Below, piece by piece: positions 52,665-61,241 of a DNA stretch of 64,000 nucleotides (positions are counted from its first letter, which is position 1; each line of letters opens with the position of its first letter). A program made the position numbers and the translations under genes. The stretch is from Streptomyces mutabilis. Lineage in GTDB: Bacteria > Actinomycetota > Actinomycetes > Streptomycetales > Streptomycetaceae. Location of the stretch: contig NZ_BMTT01000002.1 in NCBI RefSeq assembly GCF_014649815.1, positions 248,001 through 312,000 of the forward strand. The letters are read 5' to 3'. Under the pieces are notes generated by a model. That model did not search any database, was not told the origin of the DNA, and was given only the letters and a program-made list of their open reading frames with translations.

Positions 52665-54226
52665 CCGAGCCGTACGCCGTCCCCGTGCCGAAGGGCTACC
52701 GGGTCGGCGGCTGGGAGGTGCGGGCGCCGATCGCGACGGGCGCCTTCGGCAGCGTGTACGAGGCCCGCCGGGTCGGCGACGAAGGGTCCGGTCTGCCGCG
52801 CACGGCCGCCCTGAAGTTCCTGCCCACCGGCACGGGTACGCCCCGCCAGCTGACGCACCTGCGGGAACTGGTCGACCGCGAGGTCGAGTTGCACCGCAGG
52901 CTGCGGCGGCCCCGGCTGGTGCGGATGTACGAGACCCTCGTCGTCGACGATCCGGCCCGCCCCGGCCTCGACGGCGCCACCGTCCTCGTACTGGAGAAGG
53001 CGGAGGGCTCGCTGTCCGCGCTGCTGTCCGCCGTGCCCCGCCCGGCCGGCGGGACCGCGCTGATCGCCCAGATCTGCGAGGGCCTGGTCCAGCTGCACCG
53101 TGCCGGGTGGGTGCACGGGGACCTGAAACCGGCCAACGTGCTGCTGATGAGCGACGGTTCGGTCCGGCTCGCCGACTTCAACATGGCCGCCGAACTGGAA
53201 GGGACCCACGCCTACACGCCCGCCTTCTCCACTCCCGACTACACCCCGCCCGAACTTCTCTGGTCGGAGATCGGCGAACGCGGCCGCCGCATCCGCCCCT
53301 CCGCCGACGTCTGGGCCTTCGGTGTCCTCGCCCACCTCGTGCTCACCGGCTCCTTCCCCCTGCCCGGCGGCACCCCGACCGCCCGCCGCGACGCCGCGGC
53401 CGCCTACGCGCGCGGCACCGAGGAACTGCGCCTGTCGCCCGAGCTGCCCGAGGCGTGGCGGGAGATCGTGCGCGCGTGTCTGACCCGGACGCACGCCGAA
53501 CGCATCGGCACGGACGCCCTGTCACGGCGGGTGGCGGCGGCCACCGGCAAGGGCACGGGCACCGTCGCGTCCGTCCTGCCGCGCCGCGCACGGTCCCGGC
53601 GGCTGGCCCTCGCCGCGGCGGCCGCCACCGCGGCCGTCGCCGCTCTGGGGTACGGCATCACCGTCCGCGGCGACGGCGGCGGCCCCGGTCCGGGGGTCCC
53701 GGGCGCCGGCTCCACCGCGACCAACGTCTCCGCCGCCTCCTACGGCGCCCGTGAACTGCGCACCGACAAGGGCGTGCCGGCGGCCTACCGTCTGCTGATC
53801 GTCGAGACGGCGCACGATTGCGATCGCAAGGAGGTCAGTCCGCCCCTGATCGCCGCCATGCTGAAGGTGGAGAGCGACTTCGACCCGGACCTCTCCGACC
53901 CCGCCGAGGACGAGTACGGCATCGCCCGCTGGACCCCGAAGGTGCTGCGCTGGTGGATGAACGAGGACGGCACCCCCGGCGAGACCGTCCCCGAGCCCCC
54001 GTTCCCGCCCGCCGAGTCCATCCCGGCGATGGGCCGCTACCTGTGCTGGATCACCCCGCGCCTCGACGCCGGCCTGCCGGGCGACCGCCGGGTGCTGATC
54101 GCCGTGGCCTACCGGACGTCGTACGACAAGGTGAACGACGCGGGCGGGGTTCCCCCGAAGTACCGCGACTACGCCGACCGCGTCGCTCACCACCTCAAGG
54201 AGTACACGCCGCCGGGGCGGACGTGA
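52661..54226 (+). CDS. Ser/Thr protein kinase fused to an extracellular lytic transglycosylase-like domain
   Basis: The 521-residue protein has a kinase domain (~14-290): glycine loop 'ATGAFGSVYEARR', Lys52 in 'AALKFL', catalytic loop 'VHGDLKPANVLL' (HGD for HRD, Asp154, Asn159), and metal motif 'ADFNMAAEL' with DFN for DFG. A membrane helix follows at ~315-335 ('RLALAAAAATAAVAALGYGI'). The outside domain (~370-521) has 'SPPLIAAMLKVESDFDPDLS' (Glu404) and 'DEYGIARWTPKVLRWWM', matching SLT/lysozyme-fold lytic transglycosylases. It suggests a kinase tied to peptidoglycan. Coupled to the FHA gene by GTGA. Confidence 0.84.
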   Translation: MTEPYAVPVPKGYRVGGWEVRAPIATGAFGSVYEARRVGDEGSGLPRTAALKFLPTGTGTPRQLTHLRELVDREVELHRRLRRPRLVRMYETLVVDDPARPGLDGATVLVLEKAEGSLSALLSAVPRPAGGTALIAQICEGLVQLHRAGWVHGDLKPANVLLMSDGSVRLADFNMAAELEGTHAYTPAFSTPDYTPPELLWSEIGERGRRIRPSADVWAFGVLAHLVLTGSFPLPGGTPTARRDAAAAYARGTEELRLSPELPEAWREIVRACLTRTHAERIGTDALSRRVAAATGKGTGTVASVLPRRARSRRLALAAAAATAAVAALGYGITVRGDGGGPGPGVPGAGSTATNVSAASYGARELRTDKGVPAAYRLLIVETAHDCDRKEVSPPLIAAMLKVESDFDPDLSDPAEDEYGIARWTPKVLRWWMNEDGTPGETVPEPPFPPAESIPAMGRYLCWITPRLDAGLPGDRRVLIAVAYRTSYDKVNDAGGVPPKYRDYADRVAHHLKEYTPPGRT

Positions 54227-54323
54227 ACCTGAGAGTTGCGAGGTACCCCGCGGCGGGCGCCGCGGGCACGGTGTGCTCACACCGCTTCGGCGGTAAGACA
54301 CCGACGTTCATGGGGGAACAACA

Positions 54324-54794
54324 GTGAACATCATCAAGCCCGCCGCGCTGCTCCTCGCGGCCTCGGCCCTGGTCGCCGCCTCCACGGTCGCTGCGACCGC
54401 CGACGACGCCCCGGGCGGCACCCGGGTGACCGCCCTGCAGCAGGCGGCCGACGAGGTGCTGGCCGACAACCCGAAGCCCCTGCACGTGACCGCCGACGCG
54501 GTGACGTACGAGGGCCTGACCGTCACCGAGGCGCCCCGGACCAAGGGTGCCCAGGACCTGGCCTGCGGCTACGGCCACCTGTGCATGATCGTCAAGGGCA
54601 CCAAGTTCGACTTCTACAAGTGCCAGACCTGGAACCTCACCAACTGGACCGGCGACGGCCCGTTCACCAACAACCAGACGCCGGGCACGGTCGCCAAGTT
54701 CTTCAACAAGGACGGCAGCGTCCGCTGGACGTCGACCGCCTACCAGGCGGGCACGGCGACCTGGGACCCGATCTGGTCGCTGCGCCCCTGCTGA
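54324..54794 (+). CDS. Secreted protein of the peptidase inhibitor I36-like family
   Basis: The 156-residue protein has a signal peptide ('KPAALLLAASALVAASTVAA') and a mature domain with 'ACGYGHLCMIVKGTKFDFYK', 'CQTWNLTNWTGDGPFTNNQT' and 'SVRWTSTAYQAGTATWDPIW', rich in Trp and Cys pairs. It fits the I36/gamma-crystallin-like secreted proteins of streptomycetes (SMI-type inhibitors). GTG 54324 has GGGGA upstream. Protease inhibition is family knowledge, not visible here. Confidence 0.72.
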   Translation: MNIIKPAALLLAASALVAASTVAATADDAPGGTRVTALQQAADEVLADNPKPLHVTADAVTYEGLTVTEAPRTKGAQDLACGYGHLCMIVKGTKFDFYKCQTWNLTNWTGDGPFTNNQTPGTVAKFFNKDGSVRWTSTAYQAGTATWDPIWSLRPC

Positions 54795-54911
54795 CCCGCA
54801 CTCCGGAGCACGCCCGAACGGCGGCCCCCTGCATCCCCCCTCCAGGGGAGGAGGCCGGGGGTCGCCTCGCGCCGGGCCCGGCGTTCCGACGGGTCGTCGG
54901 CGGCCCCGGCG

Positions 54912-55925
54912 TCACGGCGTGCCGCGGGACCTCGACAGGGCCGCCCTCAGCACACACGCTCCCGTCGGTGTGAGGGTGTGCAGCACGGTAGCGCCGTGCC
55001 GCACGCTGGTGACGAGCCCCGCGTCGCGCAACGCGCCGGCGTGCCGACTGGCCGAGGACGCCGCCACCCCCGCGGCCCGGGCGATCTCACCGGTCGTGGC
55101 ACCGGCCGCCACGGTGTGCAGGGTGACGGCCCGCGCCCGCCCGAGCAGGGCGGTCAGGGACACGGCGGGCGCGCCGGCCGGATGACCCGGCGGCGGCGCG
55201 GACGGCTCGTGGGTCAGTGGGTAGATCACGGCCGGAGGCAGGGCCGGGTCGGCGAGGGTGACGGGCCGCTGCCAGTTGAAGTACGACGGGACCAGGAGCA
55301 CCCCGCGACCGTCGAGATGCAGGTCGCGGTCGACCGCGGGATGGTATTCGACGTGCAGGACGGAGCGTTCCCAGCGCATCGTGGGGCGGAGGCCGGCCAG
55401 CATGCCCTCGACGCCGCCGTCCATGAGCCCCCGGCAGCGGGCCGCCCGTTCGGCCTCGATGCGGGCGTGGATGACTTCCTCGTACGGGGCGATGGCGGCC
55501 TCGTAGTAGGCGCGCAGCAGCCCCACCAGTTCCTTGCGGGTCGACAATTCGGCCAGCGTCGGTGCCCACGAGGGTGCTCCGACGACCCGGTCGAGATGGG
55601 CGACCTCCTTCAGGATCCGGTGCCGCGGCGTGGCCAGGATGCCTTCGAGTCCGGCCTCGAGGCCGTCGGCGGCGTGGGTGGGCGTGAGGAAGTCCGGGAA
55701 GTAGGCCGCTCGCGGGAACAACGGCAGCAGCACGGTGCGGAGCGCATGCTCCATCCCCTTGTCGCGCAACCGCTGCCGGATGGTGCGGTACCACTCCGCG
55801 TAGGCCCAGCGGCCCTGCCGGGTCTGGAGGCGGTGAAGACTGGTGGCGATCTCCCACAACGGGTGCGGCGCGCTGGAGAGTCTGGTTCTGGCCAGGTCGG
55901 CATCGCCGAAATGGACGCGTAACAT
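54912..55925 (-). CDS. ArsR-type winged-helix regulator with large N-terminal domain
   Basis: The 337-residue protein has a mostly helical N-terminal ~220 residues ('WEIATSLHRLQTRQGRWAYA', 'FPDFLTPTHAADGLEAGLEG', 'VPSYFNWQRPVTLADPALPP'; DUF5937-like). The C-terminal winged helix reads 'RAVTLHTVAAGATTGEIARA', 'AGVAASSASRHAGALRDAGL', 'VTSVRHGATVLHTLTPTG'. No metal-binding ELCVCD site. Regulator of an unknown target; the I36 gene upstream on the plus strand converges on it. Confidence 0.82.
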   Translation of the reverse strand: MLRVHFGDADLARTRLSSAPHPLWEIATSLHRLQTRQGRWAYAEWYRTIRQRLRDKGMEHALRTVLLPLFPRAAYFPDFLTPTHAADGLEAGLEGILATPRHRILKEVAHLDRVVGAPSWAPTLAELSTRKELVGLLRAYYEAAIAPYEEVIHARIEAERAARCRGLMDGGVEGMLAGLRPTMRWERSVLHVEYHPAVDRDLHLDGRGVLLVPSYFNWQRPVTLADPALPPAVIYPLTHEPSAPPPGHPAGAPAVSLTALLGRARAVTLHTVAAGATTGEIARAAGVAASSASRHAGALRDAGLVTSVRHGATVLHTLTPTGACVLRAALSRSRGTP

Positions 55926-56172
55926 CTCGTTCCCCCGAACTGAGTTTTTACGGTCGATTGACTCTAACTTGGCATGCCCCTGATCTGCTGCGAAAGGTCC
56001 CGGTCGTCGGCGTCAGAGCGGCATCTCCACGCACGGAACCTCCGGTTCCCCGAGCCGACCTGGGCTTTTGCACTGGAGCGCAACGGCATGGCGGGGCGTC
56101 GCACCGCTGGGCGATCGTGGGACTCGTGCCGACCACGGGGGGTGGCACCGCGGCAGACGGGGGTTCACCAGC

Positions 56173-57105
56173 ATGAAGCGAGCGTTTGCCGCCGGCTGGG
56201 TCGGCGCGTTGATCACCGCGGTCGCGGCGTCCGGATGCACCGCCGGCGCCAGCGGCCCGGCGGGTCCCGCCGCGTCCGAGGGGGCCGAGGTGCCCGGAGG
56301 CCAGGGGCGCCGGCTGACGGACGACGAGCGGATCCGGCTCCAGCGCGCGGAAGCAGTGCTCGTGAAGAAGTGCATGGAGCGCCACGGTTTCAAGTACTGG
56401 GTGGGCCCGCTGCCGACCGCGGACGAGCTCGAGGGCGGCGGTTACGTGCTCACCGACGTCGGCTGGGCGAAGCGGCACGGTTACGGCAGCCGGCTCGAGG
56501 AGAGGCTCAGGGACGCCCAGCGCCGCGACCCCAACCACGCGTACGCCGATTCACTCCCGGAGAAGGAACGCGTCCGCTACGGCAAGGCTCTCGAAGGCGG
56601 CCCGTCGGCGGAAATGCTGACGGCCGAACTGCCCGGGGGCGGCACCGTGAAAACTCCTCGCGAAAGCTGTCAGACCGACGCCAAGGAACGGCTGTACGGC
56701 GACTTCGACCGGTGGTTCAAGGCCGAGAAGACCGCCACGAACCTCACCTCCGTCTACGTCGCGGACCTCCTCCGGGACCGGCGTTTCGTCGGCGCGGTCG
56801 AGAAGTGGTCCGCGTGCATGCGCGACGCCGGCCACGCGTACGCCGACCCGCCGGCGGTACGGGAGGCGCTGCCGCGGCTCACCGAAGGACTGGACCCCGA
56901 CCGGGCGTTCGCGACCGAGGTACGGCTGGCGGTCGCCGAGGCCACCTGCGCCACCGAGACACCGCTCGCCGAGACGGCACGGGCGCTGGACGGCGAGTAC
57001 CGCGAGAAGCGGCTCACCGAGTACGCCGACGACATCGCCGCCTACGACCGGATGAGCCTCGCCGCCCTGGCCCGCGCCGAGGACGTCACCGGCTCGACGG
57101 CCTGA
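56173..57105 (+). CDS. Secreted lipoprotein of unknown function
   Basis: The 310-residue protein has a signal with lipobox 'AVAASGC' (Cys22). The mature part is helical and charged with five spaced cysteines ('VLVKKCMERHGFKYWVG', 'TPRESCQTDAKERLYGDFDR', 'VEKWSACMRDAGHAYADP', 'VAEATCATETPLAETA'), which could form disulfides. It repeats the pattern C-M-[ER]-x-x-G-[FH] twice, hinting at a duplicated unit. No known domain recognised. ATG 56173; next gene starts 98 bp on. Confidence 0.75.
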   Translation: MKRAFAAGWVGALITAVAASGCTAGASGPAGPAASEGAEVPGGQGRRLTDDERIRLQRAEAVLVKKCMERHGFKYWVGPLPTADELEGGGYVLTDVGWAKRHGYGSRLEERLRDAQRRDPNHAYADSLPEKERVRYGKALEGGPSAEMLTAELPGGGTVKTPRESCQTDAKERLYGDFDRWFKAEKTATNLTSVYVADLLRDRRFVGAVEKWSACMRDAGHAYADPPAVREALPRLTEGLDPDRAFATEVRLAVAEATCATETPLAETARALDGEYREKRLTEYADDIAAYDRMSLAALARAEDVTGSTA

Positions 57106-57203
57106 CGCCGCCCGGCGAGCCCGTGCACCCCAGGCTTCCGCGGCGCCATCGCCGCGGAGGAACGACCACCGCACCGGACCACCACACCAAGGAGCGATGC
57201 ATC

Positions 57204-57656
57204 ATGCGCAAGACTCTCGCCGCAGCCGCCACCCTCGGCCTCGCGACGCTCGGGGTCCTCGTCCCCGCGTCCGGCGCCCAGGCCTCCGCGGCGTGCGACA
57301 ACGCCTGGCACAGCGCGGCATCCGGGTACTTCTACGCGTACGACTACGACAACTGCAGCGGCCAGCTCGGCAGGGACGCCGACAACGACGCCCACTGGGC
57401 CGACAGCTCCGGTGCGTTCCAGGGCGGCGACAACGACGACGCCCAGTCACTCCTGCACAAGGGGACCTCCGGCATGGCCGTCAAGGTCTACCAGCACGCG
57501 AACTACGGCGGCGGCCACGCCTGCCTCGCGAAGTCCGAGTACTACATGAGCGACCTCTCCGGTCACAAGTTCAGCAACGGCGCCTGGGTGAACGCGAGCA
57601 TCAGCTCCCACAAGTGGGCCTGGCACGCGGACTGCGGCAAGTTCCTCAACTCCTGA
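57204..57656 (+). CDS. Secreted I36/gamma-crystallin-like protein
   Basis: The 150-residue protein has a signal peptide ('RKTLAAAATLGLATLGVLVP', cut after AQASA) and a mature domain with 'ACDNAWHSAASGYFYAYDYD', 'NCSGQLGRDADNDAHWADSS', 'VYQHANYGGGHACLAKSEYY' and 'FSNGAWVNASISSHKWAWH'. The 'VY.h.nYgG..aCl' motif with later 'NASISSHKW' is typical of beta/gamma-crystallin-fold I36 inhibitors. GGAG upstream of ATG 57204. Function as protease inhibitor is inferred. Confidence 0.82.
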   Translation: MRKTLAAAATLGLATLGVLVPASGAQASAACDNAWHSAASGYFYAYDYDNCSGQLGRDADNDAHWADSSGAFQGGDNDDAQSLLHKGTSGMAVKVYQHANYGGGHACLAKSEYYMSDLSGHKFSNGAWVNASISSHKWAWHADCGKFLNS

Positions 57657-57687
57657 TCCGGCCCGCGTTCCGGGGCCCGTGACGCAC

Positions 57688-57722
57688 GGGGGCACCGCCG
57701 GTCGTCGACCGGCGGTGCCCCC
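57688..57722. terminator. Perfect 16-bp hairpin, bidirectional terminator
   Basis: Arms GGGGGCACCGCCGGTC / GACCGGCGGTGCCCCC around a 3-nt loop lie between the convergent I36 and purH genes. Confidence 0.88.
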
Positions 57723-57748
57723 GCCTGTCCGGGTCAGCGCGCCGCGGC

Positions 57749-59320
57749 TCAGTGGAAGAAGTGCCGCGTGCCCGTGAAGTACATCGTCACGCCGGCCTTC
57801 TTCGCCGCCTCGACGACCAGCTCGTCGCGGACCGAACCGCCCGGCTGCACCACGGCCTTCACGCCGGCCGCGGTGAGGATCTCCAGGCCGTCCGGGAAGG
57901 GGAAGAACGCGTCGGAGGCGGCGTACGCGCCCTGCGCGCGCTCGGCGCCCGCCCGCTCCACCGCGAGCTTCGCGGAGTCGACCCGGTTGACCTGGCCCAT
58001 GCCGACGCCGACGGAGGCGCCGTCCTTGGCGAGGAGGATCGCGTTGGACTTGACGGCCCGGCACGCCTTCCAGGCGAAGGCCAGCTCGGCCAGCTCCGCC
58101 TCGGAGAGGGCCGCACCGGTGGCGAGGGTCCAGGTGGCCGGGTCGTCGCCCTCGGCCTGGAGGCGGTCGGTGACCTGGAGGAGGGCGCCGCCGTCGATGG
58201 GCTTGACCTCGACCGGGGCGGCGGGGGCCTCGGGGGCGCGCAGCACGCGGATGTTCTTCTTCTTGGTGAGGGCTTCGAGGGCGCCGTCCTCGTAGTCCGG
58301 CGCGACGATGACCTCGGTGAAGATCTCGGCGACCTGCTCGGCCATCTCCTTGGAGACCGGGCGGTTGACCGCGATCACGCCGCCGAACGCGGACAGCGGG
58401 TCGCAGGCGTGCGCCTTGCGGTGCGCCTCGGCGACGTCCGCGCCGACCGCGATGCCGCACGGGTTGGCGTGCTTGATGATCGCGACGCAGGGCTCGGCGT
58501 GGTCGTACGCGGCACGGCGGGCGGCGTCCGTGTCCGTGTAGTTGTTGTACGACATCTCCTTGCCGTGCAGCTGCTCGGCCTGCGCGAGCCCGCCGCCCTC
58601 GGGGGAGGTGTAGAGCGCGGCGGGCTGGTGCGGGTTCTCGCCGTAGCGCAGGGTGTGGGCGCGGTCGTACGTGACGCCCAGGAAGTCCGGGAAGCGCGAC
58701 TCGTCGACCGGGGCGTACTCGGAGGCGAACCAGGAGGCGACGGCCACGTCGTACGCGGCGGTGTGCTGGAAGGCCTCGGCGGCCAGCCGCTTGCGGGCGG
58801 CGAGGTCGAAGCCGCCGTCCTTCACCGCGGAGAGGACGTCGGCGTACCGGGCGGGGCTGGTGACGACGGCGACGGAGGGGTGGTTCTTGGCGGCGGCGCG
58901 GACCATGGAGGGGCCGCCGATGTCGATCTGCTCGACGCACTCGTCGGGGGTGGCGCCCGAGGCGACGGTCTCGCGGAACGGGTAGAGGTTGACCACGACC
59001 AGATCGAACGGTGCCACGCCCAGCTCGTCGAGCTGCTGCCGGTGGCTGTCCAGGCGCAGGTCGGCGAGAATGCCGGCGTGCACCTTGGGGTGCAGGGTCT
59101 TGACCCGGCCGTCCAGGCACTCGGGGAAGCCGGTCAGCTCCTCGACCTTGGTGACGGGGACGCCGGCGGCGGAGATGCGGCCGGCCGTGGACCCGGTGGA
59201 GACGAGTTCGACGCCCGCCTCGTGGAGCCCGCGGGCGAGCTCCTCCAGCCCGGTCTTGTCGTAGACGCTGACGAGCGCGCGACGGATGGCCCGCTTGTTG
59301 CTCTCGGCGGTGGCGGTCAC
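57749..59320 (-). CDS. purH: Bifunctional AICAR formyltransferase/IMP cyclohydrolase
   Basis: The 523-residue protein has an IMP cyclohydrolase half with '[20 protein letters not shown]', '[11 protein letters not shown]' and '[15 protein letters not shown]'. The AICAR transformylase half has '[14 protein letters not shown]', '[10 protein letters not shown]', '[14 protein letters not shown]' (Lys-His pair), '[12 protein letters not shown]' and '[11 protein letters not shown]', ending '[10 protein letters not shown]'. It catalyses the last two steps to IMP, using formyl-THF. ATG overlaps the purN stop (ATGA). Confidence 0.97.
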   Translation of the reverse strand: MTATAESNKRAIRRALVSVYDKTGLEELARGLHEAGVELVSTGSTAGRISAAGVPVTKVEELTGFPECLDGRVKTLHPKVHAGILADLRLDSHRQQLDELGVAPFDLVVVNLYPFRETVASGATPDECVEQIDIGGPSMVRAAAKNHPSVAVVTSPARYADVLSAVKDGGFDLAARKRLAAEAFQHTAAYDVAVASWFASEYAPVDESRFPDFLGVTYDRAHTLRYGENPHQPAALYTSPEGGGLAQAEQLHGKEMSYNNYTDTDAARRAAYDHAEPCVAIIKHANPCGIAVGADVAEAHRKAHACDPLSAFGGVIAVNRPVSKEMAEQVAEIFTEVIVAPDYEDGALEALTKKKNIRVLRAPEAPAAPVEVKPIDGGALLQVTDRLQAEGDDPATWTLATGAALSEAELAELAFAWKACRAVKSNAILLAKDGASVGVGMGQVNRVDSAKLAVERAGAERAQGAYAASDAFFPFPDGLEILTAAGVKAVVQPGGSVRDELVVEAAKKAGVTMYFTGTRHFFH

Positions 59321-59955
59321 TGGATAACTACCTTTCGTCCCTCAATGCGATAGCCGTTGCGGGCGAGCCGCCCCACGACATCGACGAGCAGCCTTCGCTC
59401 GACTTCCTTGATGCGCTCGTGCAGAGCGCTCTCGTCGTCCTCGTCCCGGACCTCCACCACGCCCTGCGCGATGATCGGCCCGGTGTCGACGCCGTCGTCG
59501 ACGAAGTGGACGGTGCAGCCGGTGACCCTGGCGCCGTACGCGAGCGCGTCCCGCACACCGTGGGCTCCCGGGAAACTGGGGAGGAGCGCGGGGTGGGTGT
59601 TGACGAACCGCCCGCCGAACCGCGCCAGGAACTCCTTCCCCACGATCTTCATGAACCCGGCCGAGACGACGAGGTCCGGCTCGTGGGCGGCGACGGCCTC
59701 GGCGAGCGCCGCGTCCCACTCCTCCCGGGTCCCGTAGTCCTTGACCTTCGTCACGAAGGTCGGCAGCCCTGCGCGCTCGGCGCGCGCGAGCCCCTCGATG
59801 CCGTCGCGGTCGGCGCCGACCGCGACGATCTCGGCTCCGTAGGACTCGACGCCGGTGGCGGCGATCTCGTCGAGGAGCGCCTGGAGGTTGGTGCCGGATC
59901 CGGAGACCAGCACCACTAGGCGCTTGGCTCGCTGGGCCACGGGCTTGGCGGCCAC
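59317..59955 (-). CDS. purN: Phosphoribosylglycinamide formyltransferase
   Basis: The 212-residue protein has '[20 protein letters not shown]' (phosphate loop), '[20 protein letters not shown]', '[20 protein letters not shown]' (catalytic Asn-His) and '[20 protein letters not shown]' (catalytic Asp). It transfers formyl from formyl-THF to GAR, the third step of purine synthesis. First gene of purN-purH; possible CGTAC..GTACG boxes lie upstream at 59993-60032. Confidence 0.96.
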   Translation of the reverse strand: MAAKPVAQRAKRLVVLVSGSGTNLQALLDEIAATGVESYGAEIVAVGADRDGIEGLARAERAGLPTFVTKVKDYGTREEWDAALAEAVAAHEPDLVVSAGFMKIVGKEFLARFGGRFVNTHPALLPSFPGAHGVRDALAYGARVTGCTVHFVDDGVDTGPIIAQGVVEVRDEDDESALHERIKEVERRLLVDVVGRLARNGYRIEGRKVVIQ

Positions 59956-60255
59956 GGTGGGGGCCTTTCTCGGGGGAGCGGGTCTTCACGGCCGTACGTT
60001 TTGTACGTTCATCCGTTTGTGTGGTCGTACGAATGCTTCGCGCCCCGGGATACGGGGAAGTCTACGAAGCGGCCGACCGTCAGCAACGATACCGGCACAC
60101 CGGACGGCCCCCTCGGGACGGGGGCGTGGCCGGAAGGTAGCGTCTGCGTGGAGCCGGACCGGGAACGCGGCCCGCGCGCCACACGTTCACCGGTCGGGCC
60201 GACCAGTTCGCCCGTTCGTCACCGTCGAGATCGCCCAGGGGAAGACGCTCACTTG
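59956..60255. other. 300-bp divergent promoter region of purN and the 60256 gene
   Basis: It contains three CGTAC-type words (CGTACGTTTTGTACG at 59993-60007 and CGTACG near 60027-60032), a possible purine-regulator site close to purN. No gene supported. Confidence 0.4.
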
Positions 60256-61044
60256 ATGCCGGACCGCAGCCTGCGACTGCTCACGCTCCCCCAGCAGTCG
60301 GCGCAGCCAGGGGAGCGCAGCACCGTGTTGCTGCGGGAGCGTCCCTCCTCACCGCCCGACACTCCCTCGGACGGTGCCGCCGACAAGAACACCGACCGGG
60401 ACAATCCGTTCGCCCCGCCCCCGGAGGGCACGCCGGACCGCCCCTGGCAGCCGCGGCACCCGTCGGGCGACGGTGACGGCCAAGGCTCTTCCGGCTCACC
60501 GGGCGGTGGCGGCCGTTCCCCGTGGGGCGGCCAGTGGAGCGACCGGCAGCCCGGCCGCTCCTCGGGCGGCTTCGGTGAGCGTCCCGGCGGTGTCGGTTCC
60601 GGCCCCGAGGGACCGGGCGGCGGCACGGGTCCGCGCTGGGACCCGACGGACCCGGCCCAGCGGCGTGCCCGCTACGCCCTGCTGAGCGGCATGTGGGCCC
60701 TGTTCTTCGCCCTCTTCACCTGGCCGTACGTGGCCCTGATGCTCGGCGCGCTCGCCCTCTACTGGGGCATCAGCGCCCTGCGCACCAAGCCGCGTGCCGC
60801 CTCCGACCCGGACACCCCGGCCCGGCCGGCCGACCGGGCCGGCCGCCCGCAGCGCTCCGCGGCGATCAGCGGCCTGGTCACGTCCTCGCTGGCCATCCTG
60901 CTGGTCGCCACGTCCTTCGGCGCCCAGCTGGTCTACAGCGACTACTACACCTGCCGCAACGACGCCCTCACCAACGAGGCGAAGCAGGCGTGCGACCGCC
61001 ACCTGCCGGAGCGGTTGCGGGATCTGCTGGGTACGGAGGGCTGA
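60256..61044 (+). CDS. Membrane protein with Gly/Pro-rich N-terminus
   Basis: The 262-residue protein has a disordered N-terminal ~140 residues (Gly/Ser/Pro/Arg rich), two closely spaced helices ('[20 protein letters not shown]', '[16 protein letters not shown]') and a third ('[20 protein letters not shown]'). A short extracellular end follows with '[20 protein letters not shown]' (two Cys, possible disulfide). It starts at ATG 60256, one codon after a TTG. Function unknown. Confidence 0.82.
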   Translation: MPDRSLRLLTLPQQSAQPGERSTVLLRERPSSPPDTPSDGAADKNTDRDNPFAPPPEGTPDRPWQPRHPSGDGDGQGSSGSPGGGGRSPWGGQWSDRQPGRSSGGFGERPGGVGSGPEGPGGGTGPRWDPTDPAQRRARYALLSGMWALFFALFTWPYVALMLGALALYWGISALRTKPRAASDPDTPARPADRAGRPQRSAAISGLVTSSLAILLVATSFGAQLVYSDYYTCRNDALTNEAKQACDRHLPERLRDLLGTEG

Positions 61045-61114
61045 GCGCGGGGCGCCGGCCGGCGGCGCGCTTCAGGGCGCCGCACGGAACGCTCGGGGAC
61101 GCCGGGCGCGCCCC

Positions 61115-61200
61115 ACTCAGCCCGTCCGGTGTTCGAGGACGAGGCCCGTCGGTCGGGGGCGGCAGCCCCCGGGGACGGGAAGGGCAGGGGCGGCGGGGGC
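61115..61200. repeat. Streptomyces-type interspersed intergenic repeat
   Basis: CTCAGCCCGTCCGGTGTTCG, AGGACGAGGCCCG and the later GGGGGCGGCAGCCCCCGGGG match, as I recall, a repeat common between genes in many Streptomyces genomes. GGGGGC-GGCA-GCCCCC forms a hairpin that can terminate transcription for the two convergent genes around it. Confidence 0.6.
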
Positions 61201-61241
61201 GAGAGAAGCCCCGCGGCACGCACCCGAGGCGGGCCCACCGC

